NCBI GenBank assembly: GCA_964601125.1
Contig: CAZRKB010000002.1
Span: 1 to 64,000 of the forward strand
Reading direction: 5' to 3'
Source: DATDVC01 sp964601125
Lineage (GTDB): Bacteria; Patescibacteriota; Minisyncoccia; Phycocordibacterales; WO2-35-19
Length of the DNA stretch: 64,000 nucleotides
Shown here: positions 33,949 through 44,001 of the stretch, piece after piece
Numbering within the stretch: position 1 is the first letter of the stretch
Layout of the letters: each line of letters begins with the position of its first letter
The notes under the pieces: generated by a model
Told to the model about the DNA's origin: nothing
Databases searched by the model: none
Seen by the model: only the letters and a program-made list of their open reading frames with translations
Program-made: the position numbers and the translations under genes

Positions 33949-35703
33949 TTAAGTTGATTTTTCTGCGAAGATGCTCCAAACTTTGTCAGTTTCTATAAAC
34001 CAGTTTTGTACTGAACCAAACCTCTCATTGGGAGAAGAAATGTTTTTAAGCGACACATTATTGACTCTGGCCGGTTTAACATAAAGCAGGCTTGGAGAAA
34101 AAAGAAACACTGCCGGTAAATCATTTTTTATTTCCTGTACCACTTCTTCTCTTTTTGCAGCCTCCTCGTCTTTGTTTGTCCCTTCGCGTATCTCTTCAAG
34201 TAATTTATCCGTGGTTATGTTTGCATAAAGAGAAATATTTAATCCTGGGTCGTTTCTTTCAGAAGAGTGCCAAAAAGGGTACAAATCGCTCCTTTCATTT
34301 ATAACTTCTCCAAACAAGAGAGCGTCATATTTTCTACCTTTTATGATGTTTTGGCTCAAATCTCCAGCTTCGAATACTTTTATATCTACTCTTGCTCCAA
34401 GTTGCTCCCACGCATTTTTTAATATAGAAGCGGCATTTTTTAATTCAGGGGAGTCGGAGGTGGTGATCGCGAAACTGAGTAGTTCGGTGCCAGATTTAGT
34501 TTTTTTTGCCAGAACCCCGTCTTCGTTTATTTGCCAACCTTTTTCCTCGAGCATTTTTTTAGCTTCCTCCAAGTCTCCCGCCGCCAATATTGGATTTGTT
34601 TCTATGTCGTTTGGTGTCGGACCGTTTAGAGGTTTGCCAAAACCGAATAAAACCTCGTCGACTATTTTTTGCTTGGGTGCAGAAGTATTTAGAGCCTCAC
34701 GAACTTCCTTGTTTACGAAAACGGCGGCAGCGTTTTGATTAAAAAAGAGTCCAAATACTCGTGGTAATGAAGTTTCTTTGGTCAAACCCACATCGATTTC
34801 TTTTGCTAAAGAGGGGCTTATGTTTATCATGCTATCAACAGATTTATCTTTGTATGCTCGGCGGAGCTCGTTTTCATTTTGGAAAAATTTTAAAGTTATA
34901 GATTTTATTTTTGGAGAACCCAAAGCGTATTTTTGGAAGGCCGAGAGAGTGATGGATGTTGGTATACCGCCTCCGTTTCTCACCACTTTTTTTATCTGAT
35001 AAGGCCCAGCGCCCACGGGGTTTATGTTAAACTCGCTGAAAGGAAATTCTTCTGAAGACGCTTTTTCCCAAATATGTTTCGGCAGTATCCCGACTGTTAG
35101 GGTTTCGAGAAAAGGGGCATATGGTTTACCTAAGGCAAATCTAACTTCTAAGTCGCTAATTTTTTCAGCTTGTACCCCAGACCAGCTTGCAGCTCTAGGA
35201 CTTTTGACTACCGGGTCGTTGATTTTGTTTATTGTAAATATGACATCGTCTGCTGTAACTCTCGTGCCATCATGGAAAAGAGCATTTTGTTTTATGGTGA
35301 AATGGTATACAGTCCCATTCTCAAGCATTTCATATGATTCTGCTAAATCAGATATCAAAGCTCCAGAATCGTCAAATTTTAAAAGTCCGGCGTACACTAA
35401 AGAAGAAATGTCTTTGTCAGTTTCAGAAATGGCCAAGATTGGATTTATGAACCTAGGAGAGCCGACTAAGCCTTCGTTGAAAGAGCCCCCAAATCCCGGA
35501 ACCTCGATCAGAAAAGTGTTGTTTACTTGGAACAGTAGAATTAAACCACTTATAGAGGAAACGAGTGCAAAAATGAGAAAAAAAACTTTCTCGGCAGGGT
35601 TCATTTTTTTAACCACCCTTTCAATCTTTAAAATGATTCCGATGTGTCGAAAATTTACAAACACTGCATTAAAAAGGGATGCTATTTTGTTGTCAGGTGT
35701 CAT
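33949..35703 (-). CDS. Peptide/oligopeptide ABC transporter substrate-binding protein (family 5)
   Basis: 584 aa, a little longer than OppA-type proteins. A membrane anchor lies at residues 40-58 after a cytoplasmic start; a start at M34 (MNPAEKVFF) is also possible. The family 5 hallmarks follow: LVYAGLLKFDDSGALISDLAESYE, VYHFTIKQNALFHDGTRVTADDVIFTI, VGAGPYQIKK and AREALN-like VREALNTSAPKQKIVDEVLFG. It binds peptides outside the membrane. No permease or ATPase genes are adjacent. Confidence 0.9.
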   Translation of the reverse strand: MTPDNKIASLFNAVFVNFRHIGIILKIERVVKKMNPAEKVFFLIFALVSSISGLILLFQVNNTFLIEVPGFGGSFNEGLVGSPRFINPILAISETDKDISSLVYAGLLKFDDSGALISDLAESYEMLENGTVYHFTIKQNALFHDGTRVTADDVIFTINKINDPVVKSPRAASWSGVQAEKISDLEVRFALGKPYAPFLETLTVGILPKHIWEKASSEEFPFSEFNINPVGAGPYQIKKVVRNGGGIPTSITLSAFQKYALGSPKIKSITLKFFQNENELRRAYKDKSVDSMINISPSLAKEIDVGLTKETSLPRVFGLFFNQNAAAVFVNKEVREALNTSAPKQKIVDEVLFGFGKPLNGPTPNDIETNPILAAGDLEEAKKMLEEKGWQINEDGVLAKKTKSGTELLSFAITTSDSPELKNAASILKNAWEQLGARVDIKVFEAGDLSQNIIKGRKYDALLFGEVINERSDLYPFWHSSERNDPGLNISLYANITTDKLLEEIREGTNKDEEAAKREEVVQEIKNDLPAVFLFSPSLLYVKPARVNNVSLKNISSPNERFGSVQNWFIETDKVWSIFAEKST

Positions 35704-35743
35704 TATGGATTAATTTATGGGGAGGGAGTATCGAAGCTTGTTT

Positions 35744-35956
35744 TTAGTATAGCAAATTTACTATGGATGCTCCAACGAAAAGACAGGCTATAGCTATGGT
35801 GGTTCTAAAAATCCAAAGTTCCGGCCCGCGCCTGGTCCTCGGTGCGCTGTCCATACCGCTACCTCCAAAAGCGCTACCAAGAGCACTTTCTGATTGTTGC
35901 ATGAGCACAAGGGCGCAAAGCAAAACTCCCAATATTATTTGAATATAAGCTATCAT
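35744..35956 (-). CDS. secG: Protein translocase subunit SecG
   Basis: 70 aa with two helices (3-20 and 50-68) joined by the conserved loop QQSESALGSAFGGSG. It is the small partner of SecYE in the export channel, which must carry the many secreted proteins of this window. Length is typical for SecG. Confidence 0.93.
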   Translation of the reverse strand: MIAYIQIILGVLLCALVLMQQSESALGSAFGGSGMDSAPRTRRGPELWIFRTTIAIACLFVGASIVNLLY

Positions 35957-36074
35957 TTACGTATCAATAAGGGTGTCTTATTGCAATAAAACAAAAAGAC
36001 AACATTACGTTATGGATACAAGTGTAGCATATGTCCAACTTTTTGCAATCATCAGCCTCCAATAGCTCTGACCA

Positions 36075-36102
36075 TTGACTTTTTTTGAACTATATGTAAT
36101 AT
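36075..36102 (+). promoter_or_regulatory. Promoter of PEP-CTERM gene 1
   Basis: TTGACT (36075-36080), 16 nt, TAATAT (36097-36102). It gives a leader of about 60 nt, unlike the leaderless core genes. Confidence 0.5.
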
Positions 36103-36169
36103 GGTCGGGTACCTAAAAGTTGACCAAAATCGACTTACGGGTGCTAATTCTGTTCTTTGTGGAGGATGC

Positions 36170-36751
36170 ATGAATCGCAAAACGATTCTTTCCAGCGCCC
36201 TGGCGCTTTTCTTTCTCGTTTTCACCCCGGCAACCATGTCGGCGGCGTACATCACCGGGTCGGTGAACTTTGGTTCTCCGGTCGCCAATGTGATCATTCC
36301 TACGCTCGATACAGCCACTTTCGTAGGTGTGCCAAGCTTCACAGTGGTAACTCCTGGATCAGGTGATCTGGGGGCCTCGATTGGTGCCACGGGAGCGGCG
36401 CTCGCGATCCCCGGAAACGTTCCCATTGCGGGCTTTCTCACTTTTGATGGGTTTACCATTGATGTGAGCTCTTTCTCAGGTGCCACGGTGTGGACGATCA
36501 CGTCTTTGCCGAATGGGACCGATATCGTTGGGCTTGGGTTCAACGGTATCGCAAAAAAGATTGGGTTCGATGACACGCCGGTTATCGGTACCATTTCCGC
36601 GCAGTATTCGAGTGGATACAACTCCACTCGGACTGTAGCCTGGTCGGGCAACGTCGAGTCGGTGGTACCTGAACCGGCGACGCTGGCGATGGTTGGGTTG
36701 GCGCTGATTGGCGCGGGCCTCTACCACCGGCGACGCTGGCAGTTGCAGTAA
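36170..36751 (+). CDS. PEP-CTERM sorting domain protein
   Basis: 193 aa from the ATG at 36170 with GGAGG 5 nt upstream. Signal peptide 1-25 (ending TMSA), a beta-rich Gly/Thr/Ser middle, and the C-terminal sorting signal VVPEPATLAMVGLALIGAG plus RRR. PEP-CTERM tails are cut by exosortases in exopolysaccharide-making bacteria. No exosortase gene is present in the window. The gene is visibly GC-richer than its neighbours and is a self-contained unit (promoter, Shine-Dalgarno, terminator), so transfer from another phylum is plausible. Confidence 0.88.
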   Translation: MNRKTILSSALALFFLVFTPATMSAAYITGSVNFGSPVANVIIPTLDTATFVGVPSFTVVTPGSGDLGASIGATGAALAIPGNVPIAGFLTFDGFTIDVSSFSGATVWTITSLPNGTDIVGLGFNGIAKKIGFDDTPVIGTISAQYSSGYNSTRTVAWSGNVESVVPEPATLAMVGLALIGAGLYHRRRWQLQ

Positions 36752-36770
36752 CGCCTCGTCTGCTTTCCGT

Positions 36771-36804
36771 AAGGGCGGCTCTTCTTGAGCCGCCCTTTCT
36801 TTTT
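36771..36804 (+). terminator. Rho-independent terminator of PEP-CTERM gene 1
   Basis: AAGGGCGGCTC pairs perfectly with GAGCCGCCCTT around a 5-nt loop, followed by TCTTTTTC. Confidence 0.92.
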
Positions 36805-36869
36805 CTTGCAATCGTAAGAAAATATACTATAATACGGGCGCATTATTAGCTGAGCTATGTTTAAATTTT

Positions 36870-37265
36870 ATGAAAAAAAAATCAAAATCCAAATCAGCAA
36901 AAAAGAGTGGGGGCAAAAGTAAAGCTAGTGCAAAGAATTTTAGTATGAAAAAAGAAAATGTGAAAAGTAACTCAAGAATAATTCCTTTGGGTGACAGAGT
37001 TCTTCTTAAGCCTTTATCTGCAGAAGAAACAAGCACGACTGCTTCCGGAATCATAATCCCAGACACTGTAAGCAAGGAAAAGCCGGAACAGGGCAGAGTA
37101 ATAGCTGTAGGTGAGGGTAAAATGGACAATGGCAAAAGGGTGCCTCTTTCGGTAAAAGTTGGAGATAGGGTGGTATTTTCAAGGTATGGATATGATGAAG
37201 TAAAGCTTGAAGGCGAGGAATATTATATTTTAAAGGAGGATAATATATTGGCAGTTATTAATTAA
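36870..37265 (+). CDS. groS: Co-chaperonin GroES with Lys/Ser-rich N-terminal extension
   Basis: 131 aa. Residues about 37-131 are a normal GroES (IIPLGDRVLLKPL, ASGIIIPDT, GRVIAVGEG, GDRVVFSRYGYDEVKLEGEEYYIL). Residues 1-35 are an added basic segment (KKKSKSKSAKKSGGKSK). A start at Met26 would remove most of it. TATAAT at 36828-36833 gives a leader of about 30 nt that would include either start. GroES caps the GroEL folding chamber; groL follows in the same direction. Neither a CIRCE operator nor a Shine-Dalgarno site was found upstream. Confidence 0.95.
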   Translation: MKKKSKSKSAKKSGGKSKASAKNFSMKKENVKSNSRIIPLGDRVLLKPLSAEETSTTASGIIIPDTVSKEKPEQGRVIAVGEGKMDNGKRVPLSVKVGDRVVFSRYGYDEVKLEGEEYYILKEDNILAVIN

Positions 37266-37328
37266 TTCAAATCTAAAATCTTATATCTCAAATCTGGAAG
37301 ATAGAAAATTTTGAGATTTAAATTTTGA

Positions 37329-38972
<1,644 letters not shown>

Positions 38973-39018
38973 ACCTCACTCCTAGGACAAAATAATAATT
39001 TATCTGTAGAATTAGGGA

Positions 39019-39586
39019 ATGGACATTTTTGCGCATACCCTTTGGACCAATGTGGTTTTCTACAAAAAGATGCGGCTTGAAAAAATCAATAGATTCATAG
39101 CCGTATTTTTTGGTGTTTTGCCCGACTTTGTTTCTTTTGTGCCGATTTTTGTTTATCGGTTTTTTTCGGGTGAAGATTTTTTCGACCTAATTGGGAGGAA
39201 TATTTGGGTTGTTAACTATGCAAGCAACTCTTACAACTATACTCATAGTGTTTTTATTTTTCTCTCTCGCCGTTCTCCTTGTAGCTCTCATTAGATTTTT
39301 TGTACATACATCAAAAACTCACGATCGTGAGAAAGTGGTGTATTCGAGGTTAATATATTGGCCGATGTGGGGTTGGCTCTTGCATATCTTGATAGACATA
39401 CCAACTCATAAAAACTTTTACGAAACACCATTCCTTTTTCCTCTATCCGGCTACCGATTTTCACATGGTATTTCTTGGGGACACCCGACATTTATGATCA
39501 TAAACTATGGAGCTCTTGCGGCCGTGTATCTATTCTGGTTTTTGGTGTTAAGGAAAAAGTGGGCTACCAAGCCAGAGAAAATTTGA
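39019..39586 (+). pseudogene. DUF457/YdjM-like membrane hydrolase, split by a frameshift
   Basis: Two overlapping frames together give one protein: DIFAHTLWTN and ADFVSFVP-like motifs (here PDFVSFVP) and NYTHSVFIF in the first (39019 on), then SLAVLLVALIRFF, WLLHILIDIPTHK and SHGISWGHPTFMI in the second (to 39586). Removing one T from the run near 39255-39260 joins them into about 188 residues. The His/Asp pattern fits membrane-bound metal-dependent hydrolases of the DUF457 family. Either a sequencing error in a homopolymer, a true mutation, or slippage. Confidence 0.7.
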
Positions 39587-39593
39587 CGAAAAC

Positions 39594-39622
39594 TTGCGTT
39601 TTTAGGCGCCTCATGCTATAAA
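39594..39622 (+). promoter_or_regulatory. Promoter of PEP-CTERM gene 2
   Basis: TTGCGT (39594-39599), 17 nt, TATAAA (39617-39622) preceded by TGC. Confidence 0.6.
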
Positions 39623-39682
39623 GTCCCCGGACTGTCCTTTCGATATCGGAGGATGGTACTAACCAAGTCCAGGAGATTTTGA

Positions 39683-40306
39683 ATGACCAAGAGAACCTTT
39701 TTAGGTTTTTTGTTTGCGCTTTTGCTCGCGATTTTGCCGGCGTCGGCGTCGCCGTTCGTGTTCAATACCGGGGATGGTTCCTCGGCCTGGGGAGGGGATG
39801 CTCAGGTTCCCATCAGTAACATTCAGGCGCCGCCGTGGGCACCCAATGGCACCACTGGAGCGGGGGCCGTCTGGGTTAACCAGGTGGACTCGGGATTCCA
39901 AGGTGGTGGGCCGGCGTTGGGTATGCTTACGATCTATACGTTGAGCATCAATGATGTCATGGCATACCGTGTCCGTGCCCTCGCCGACGACGGCGCCAAA
40001 ATTGAGTTGAGCCTGAACGGTGGCGCCTTTGCTACCTTAGTGAACAGTAGCGGTGCCCCCCAGGGTACCAACTGCAGTTCGCTTCAGCCGTCTTGTCCAG
40101 CGACGATGGTTTGGGACAGTGGGTTGGTGGCTTTGTCCGGAGACGACGTGGTCTTCCGGTTTACAATCAGCCAGGATGTTGCCCGTACGCCCGAGGGGTT
40201 CCAGGCGACGATCTCTGGGGAACAGGTTCCCGAGCCGTCGACGTTGGCTCTCGTGACCATCGGCGCGTTTCTGGTTGGTCTCGGCTGGATCAAGAAAAAG
40301 GCCTGA
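39683..40306 (+). CDS. PEP-CTERM sorting domain protein
   Basis: 207 aa. AGGAG lies 8-12 nt before the ATG. Signal peptide 1-22 (ending PASA), a beta-sandwich middle resembling secreted lectin-like folds (DDGAKIELSLNGG; Cys pair in TNCSSLQPSC), and the tail QVPEPSTLALVTIGAFLVGL with KKK. GC content is clearly above that of flanking genes. This is the second such protein within 3 kb, with a sequence unrelated to the first except for the sorting tail. Confidence 0.88.
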   Translation: MTKRTFLGFLFALLLAILPASASPFVFNTGDGSSAWGGDAQVPISNIQAPPWAPNGTTGAGAVWVNQVDSGFQGGGPALGMLTIYTLSINDVMAYRVRALADDGAKIELSLNGGAFATLVNSSGAPQGTNCSSLQPSCPATMVWDSGLVALSGDDVVFRFTISQDVARTPEGFQATISGEQVPEPSTLALVTIGAFLVGLGWIKKKA

Positions 40307-40327
40307 CCTTCCGGTATTCTCCCTCGT

Positions 40328-40369
40328 TCCGCGGTGCGTTCGCTTTATGCGACCACCGCGGATTTTTTT
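40328..40369 (+). terminator. Rho-independent terminator of PEP-CTERM gene 2
   Basis: TCCGCGGTG/CACCGCGGA stem (40328-40336 with 40354-40362) followed by TTTTTTTA. Confidence 0.9.
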
Positions 40370-40427
40370 ATCCAATAGAAATTTTATGCTATAATGTAGT
40401 GCAACGTTAGTCATTAATATCAAAAAC

Positions 40428-40985
40428 ATGGAAATCTCTACAATTTTTCTGATGGTGGTTGTAGCAGCCGTTTTGTGGTTTATCTTTGCCTACAACAGGT
40501 TTGTGTCGCTCTTAAATAGGGCAAAAGAAGCATGGAGCGACATAGAGGTGCAGATGAAAAGAAGGTATGACCTTATTCCAAACCTTGTTAGTACGGTAAA
40601 AGGTTATGCTGAACACGAAAAAGAGACTTTAGATCGAGTGATACAGGCCCGCAATATGGCGATGAATGCGACGACCCCCGCAGAGCACGGCGTGGCAGAA
40701 AACGCTCTTGCCAGCACTTTGAAATCAATTTTCGCTCTTTCTGAAAGCTATCCTGATTTGAAAGCAAACCAAAATTTTCTAGAGCTGCAGAGGGAGTTGT
40801 CTGATACTGAAAATAAAATTCAAGCTGCGCGCAGATTTTACAACACCAACGTTAGAGACCTAAATACATCGATAGAGGTATTTCCAAGCAATTTAGTCGC
40901 TAAAATTTTCAGCTTTTCTAAGATGGAATTTTTTGATCTTGAGGGGCAGGAGGTGGCAAGAGAGCCTGTCAAGGTTGAATTTTAA
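40428..40985 (+). CDS. lemA: LemA family protein
   Basis: 185 aa. One N-terminal helix (about 4-22), then the LemA core of helices: NRFVSLLNRAKEAWSDIEVQMKRRYDLIPNLV and FLELQRELSDTENKIQAARRFYN, ending in FFDLEGQE. LemA proteins are membrane-anchored coiled-helix proteins of unclear function. TGCTATAAT lies 32 nt upstream, giving a leader of about 26 nt without a Shine-Dalgarno site. Confidence 0.95.
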   Translation: MEISTIFLMVVVAAVLWFIFAYNRFVSLLNRAKEAWSDIEVQMKRRYDLIPNLVSTVKGYAEHEKETLDRVIQARNMAMNATTPAEHGVAENALASTLKSIFALSESYPDLKANQNFLELQRELSDTENKIQAARRFYNTNVRDLNTSIEVFPSNLVAKIFSFSKMEFFDLEGQEVAREPVKVEF

Positions 40986-41018
40986 GAGATTATTAATTAT
41001 TTATTTAACTTTTATACT

Positions 41019-41249
41019 ATGCGAAAAGTTACCATATACTCGACACCTACATGTCACTTCTGTCATTTAGCTAAGGAATTTTTTAACGAAAAGGGAATCA
41101 AATACACAGAATACGACGTGCTTGCCGATGTGGCAAAAAGACAGGAGATGATGGATAAAAGCGGTCAGCTCGGTGTGCCAGTCATCGTTATTGATGACAA
41201 AGTGGTAGTCGGCTTTAACCAGCCTCAAGTGGAAGAGCTTTTGAAATAA
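41019..41249 (+). CDS. Glutaredoxin-like protein
   Basis: 76 aa: VTIYSTPTCHFCHLAKEFF with active site CHFC, GVPVIVIDD (cis-Pro) and VVGFNQPQVEELL. This is the NrdH/glutaredoxin fold that reduces disulfides in the cytosol. It adds to the thiol-redox set of the window. Confidence 0.93.
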   Translation: MRKVTIYSTPTCHFCHLAKEFFNEKGIKYTEYDVLADVAKRQEMMDKSGQLGVPVIVIDDKVVVGFNQPQVEELLK

Positions 41250-41259
41250 CTCACTCCAA

Positions 41260-41346
41260 CCCCTCTCTTAATTTAAGAGAGGGGAATGACGAGCCTCTGA
41301 ATTTTTTTGTCCGGTTTCCCCCTTAAGGTAAGGGGGATTAAGGGGG
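41260..41346 (+). repeat. Two palindromic hairpins (REP-like) after the glutaredoxin gene
   Basis: CCCCTCTCTTAA and TTAAGAGAGGGG form a perfect 12-bp stem with a 1-nt centre (41260-41284). A second set, CCCCCTT/AAGGGGG with an outer TTAAGGGGG, lies at 41318-41346. They differ in sequence from the 30.9-32 kb repeats but have the same C-run/G-run design. Confidence 0.75.
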
Positions 41347-41363
41347 TTATGAAAAAGGAATTG

Positions 41364-41372
41364 TGCTATCAT
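41364..41372 (+). promoter_or_regulatory. Extended -10 promoter, leaderless geometry
   Basis: TGCTATCAT ends 6 nt before the ATG at 41379. Confidence 0.65.
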
Positions 41373-41378
41373 AAATAA

Positions 41379-41624
41379 ATGCAACCTGAAGAAAGAGAAA
41401 TGCTAAAGAAAGCCCTCGAGCTTTCTCGTGAGAACAACAAGATGCTTCGAGACATAAAACGAAGCATGTTTGTTGGGCGTATTTTCCGAATAGTTTACTG
41501 GGTGATAGTTATAGGTGCGGCTATTGGCGCTTACTATTATATACAACCGTACTTAGATAGTGCCATTGGCGCTTACGGCTCTATAAAAGGCGACCTAAAA
41601 AACTTTGGAGATTTGTTTAAATAA
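41379..41624 (+). CDS. Small single-pass membrane protein, unknown function
   Basis: 81 aa: charged N-terminal helix (EEREMLKKALELSRENNKMLRDIKRS), one membrane helix (about 31-53) and an outer tail with repeated AIGAYG-like turns. A recurrent small CPR protein type by my reading; function unknown. A TATAAA box for the downstream tRNA-Phe lies just after its stop. Confidence 0.7.
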   Translation: MQPEEREMLKKALELSRENNKMLRDIKRSMFVGRIFRIVYWVIVIGAAIGAYYYIQPYLDSAIGAYGSIKGDLKNFGDLFK

Positions 41625-41658
41625 TGCTATAAAATAGGGGCGCTGAAATGAATATTAA

Positions 41659-41732
41659 GCCGGGGTAGCTCAGTTGGCTAGAGCGCTCCCCTGAAGAGGG
41701 ATAGGTCGCCAGTTCGATTCTGGCCCCCGGCA
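41659..41732 (+). tRNA. tRNA-Phe(GAA)
   Basis: Acceptor GCCGGGG pairs with CCCCGGC. The anticodon loop CTGAAGA gives GAA. T arm GCCAG/CTGGC with TTCGATT is intact; discriminator A, CCA only partly encoded. The pyrD ATG begins 7 nt after the discriminator. Confidence 0.93.
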
Positions 41733-41739
41733 CACTTAA

Positions 41740-42840
41740 ATGGCCTTAAAGAGACTTCTGTATAAAAATATTTTCAAACCGATATTTTTTAGGTTAGATC
41801 CGGAGCTTATACATGATACAGTGGTGGCGTTTGGTGGTTTCTTTTCAAAGTTTACTATTTTTCGTGGTTTTATAAAAACCATTTTTGCGTTTGAAGACAG
41901 AGCTCTCTCTCAAAATTTATGGGGTATTGATTTCAAAAATCCAGTCGGTTTAGCCGCCGGTTTTGATAAGGACGGCAAACTTTTTCCTTTGATCGGGAGT
42001 GTCGGTTTTGGTTTTGCTACTATCGGCACGGTTACCAAGGGCGCTTATGAAGGTAATCCAAAACCCAGGCTTCATCGTTTACCAAAGTCAAAAAGTCTGG
42101 TTGTTAATTATGGGTTAAAAAGTATGGGGGCTCAAAAGGTTGCTGATATTTTAGAGAGCCAGGGAAGGAGAGATGTGCCAAAAGTGATATCGGTTGGCAG
42201 GACTAATTCTAAAGAGACAGCTTCTCTTGAAGATGGGGTTTTAGATTACATTAACTGTGCCAAAGAATTTAATTCGAGAAAGTTGGGTGATATTTTCGAA
42301 ATAAACATATCATGCCCAAATGTTTTTGGTGGCGAGCCGTTTACCCATAGAGAGAGCTTGGAGAGGTTACTCTCAAAGTTTTTAGAATTGAAGATAGAAA
42401 AACCTATATTTTTAAAAATGCCAATAAACCTACCTTGGGAAGAATTTAAAAATCTTGTAGATGTTGCTTTGAAATTTGGCGTCAAGGCTCTTGTTATAGG
42501 CAATCTAAATAAAGACAGAAGCTTTCTATCTGGGGTTGTATCGGATGATTTGAGAGGCAATATGAGTGGTAAACCGACCGCAAAGTTGGCGAACGAGCTT
42601 ATATCTAAGACCTATTTGTATTGCGGTGAGAAATTAAAAATAATAGGAGTCGGTGGAATTTTTAGCGCAGAGGATGCATACGAGAAAATTAAAAGAGGGG
42701 CTTCACTGGTCGAACTTATAACCGGCATGATTTACGAAGGGCCACAGCTTGCGGGGGAAATAAATAGGGGATTAGCAAAAATGCTAAAACGCGATGGTTT
42801 TAAAAATATAAAGGAAGCAATTGGGACATTTAAGAGCTAA
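41740..42840 (+). CDS. pyrD: Dihydroorotate dehydrogenase, class 2 (quinone)
   Basis: 366 aa. The N-terminal membrane-associating helices of class 2 enzymes, NPVGLAAGFDKDG, FGFATIGTVTKG, EINISCPNVFG, and FMN phosphate-binding IGVGGIFSAEDAYEKI are present. It oxidises dihydroorotate to orotate in pyrimidine synthesis with FMN and quinone. The catalytic-loop segment around IGNLNKDRS is normal. No other pyrimidine genes are near. The mRNA probably starts as a tRNA-Phe co-transcript. Confidence 0.96.
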   Translation: MALKRLLYKNIFKPIFFRLDPELIHDTVVAFGGFFSKFTIFRGFIKTIFAFEDRALSQNLWGIDFKNPVGLAAGFDKDGKLFPLIGSVGFGFATIGTVTKGAYEGNPKPRLHRLPKSKSLVVNYGLKSMGAQKVADILESQGRRDVPKVISVGRTNSKETASLEDGVLDYINCAKEFNSRKLGDIFEINISCPNVFGGEPFTHRESLERLLSKFLELKIEKPIFLKMPINLPWEEFKNLVDVALKFGVKALVIGNLNKDRSFLSGVVSDDLRGNMSGKPTAKLANELISKTYLYCGEKLKIIGVGGIFSAEDAYEKIKRGASLVELITGMIYEGPQLAGEINRGLAKMLKRDGFKNIKEAIGTFKS

Positions 42841-43289
42841 TTCCCTCTAACTTTTAGTTTGGTGGAGCGGTTTTTGTCGAGTTTGGGTAGCTTTATGATT
42901 AGAAGGCCGTGTTTTTCGACAGCTTCAGCCGAATCCACGTCGATTTCTTGTGGTAGAACGATGGTACGAGAAAAAGTGCCCCAATAAAGTTCTTTGTGGA
43001 AATAGTCATCATCGGCTATGGTCCTCTCGCTCTCTCTTTTACCTTTGAGTGTGACCATGTCCCTGGAGATGGAAACATCTAAATCTTCAGGTCTGACGCC
43101 CGCCACCATTGCTTTTATTACTATTTCGTTTGTGTTTTGATATACATCAACCGATAGCTCACCTTCTTCGGGGAGCGCGTTGTCCATCCAAGTATTTTTC
43201 GAAATTTCTTCCTCTATCTCTTCCAATTCTCTTGGTATCGGAAGAGAGCCTGTAAGTCTCTCAAAAAAAGATCTTTTTTCTTTTGACAT
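42837..43289 (-). CDS. Hsp20 / alpha-crystallin family small heat-shock protein
   Basis: 150 aa. The alpha-crystallin domain spans about 45-145 (VDVYQNTNEIVIKAMVAGVRPEDLDVSIS, TLKGKRE, FSRTIVLPQEIDVDSAEA, HGLLIIKLPK). It holds unfolded proteins until GroEL-type chaperones act. The stop overlaps that of convergent pyrD by 4 nt. Confidence 0.95.
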   Translation of the reverse strand: MSKEKRSFFERLTGSLPIPRELEEIEEEISKNTWMDNALPEEGELSVDVYQNTNEIVIKAMVAGVRPEDLDVSISRDMVTLKGKRESERTIADDDYFHKELYWGTFSRTIVLPQEIDVDSAEAVEKHGLLIIKLPKLDKNRSTKLKVRGN

Positions 43290-43293
43290 AATT

Positions 43294-43992
43294 TTATGCG
43301 CGAGGCGCTCGAATGCTTTTAACTTTTTCTATGAGTACAATGAGTACTATTATCAAAACCCAAACTCCTGAGAAAACCAGAAACGTACCACCACTCAGCT
43401 TAATTATAAGCAAATTAAAAATGGTGTGCAATACGATACTTGCACATAATCCTGTGAACAAGAATATTTTTTTAACCAAAGATTTTTTATAGAAGGAAAA
43501 ACCCATTAATACTCCTATTGATGCCGAAGATGCTATGTGTAGTAAGGTCGCTCCTATAAATCTTGAATTTCCAGTGATAAGGCTCTCGCTAAACAGTCCG
43601 GTGTTGATCAAGTTTGAAAGGAATAAAGCATTTTCAAGAGCAGAGAAGCCCAAAGCTGCGGTGATCATGTAAATAATCGCGTCTATAGGCTCGTCGGTTT
43701 CCTTGCCTCTAAGTGCCCCAAAGAATGCAGCCAAATATTTAAAAATTTCTTCGATTGATGCCCATAAAATAATAGTGGTAATGGAAATCCCGCCGAGCAT
43801 GATATTGTAAACAAATTTTTCAAGAGGTAAAACCAAAAACACTGATGCCATACCAAGTAGAAATACCAGCATTATTTTTGTTTTTGGTTCCGGGTGTAGA
43901 CCGTCCTCTTTAAGCCAAAACCAAAGCCATATCAAAGAAGGGATTACCCCGCCCAAGAGAGATAAAAACACTGTATTTGCAACTGGCGACAT
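43294..43992 (-). CDS. PrsW-type intramembrane metalloprotease
   Basis: 232 aa, about eight membrane helices. The family motifs are visible: ASIEEIFKYLA (EE), GFSALENALF (EN), and a His in GATLLHIASSASIG and in SIVLHTIFN. PrsW in Bacillus cuts the anti-sigma factor RsiW. An ECF sigma/DUF5667 pair lies 18 kb away, so a link is conceivable but not shown. It sits 4 nt before the Hsp20 gene and 9 nt after valS, probably one operon. Confidence 0.9.
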   Translation of the reverse strand: MSPVANTVFLSLLGGVIPSLIWLWFWLKEDGLHPEPKTKIMLVFLLGMASVFLVLPLEKFVYNIMLGGISITTIILWASIEEIFKYLAAFFGALRGKETDEPIDAIIYMITAALGFSALENALFLSNLINTGLFSESLITGNSRFIGATLLHIASSASIGVLMGFSFYKKSLVKKIFLFTGLCASIVLHTIFNLLIIKLSGGTFLVFSGVWVLIIVLIVLIEKVKSIRAPRA

Positions 43993-44001
43993 TAATGATT
44001 A

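Noticed and set aside
36052..36651. Minus-strand frame opposite the first PEP-CTERM gene
   Set aside because: It is an antisense shadow of a GC-rich gene without a signal or motif.
43294..43992. Exosortase for the PEP-CTERM proteins
   Set aside because: The EE and EN motifs are those of PrsW proteases; the exosortase Cys/Arg/His pattern is missing.
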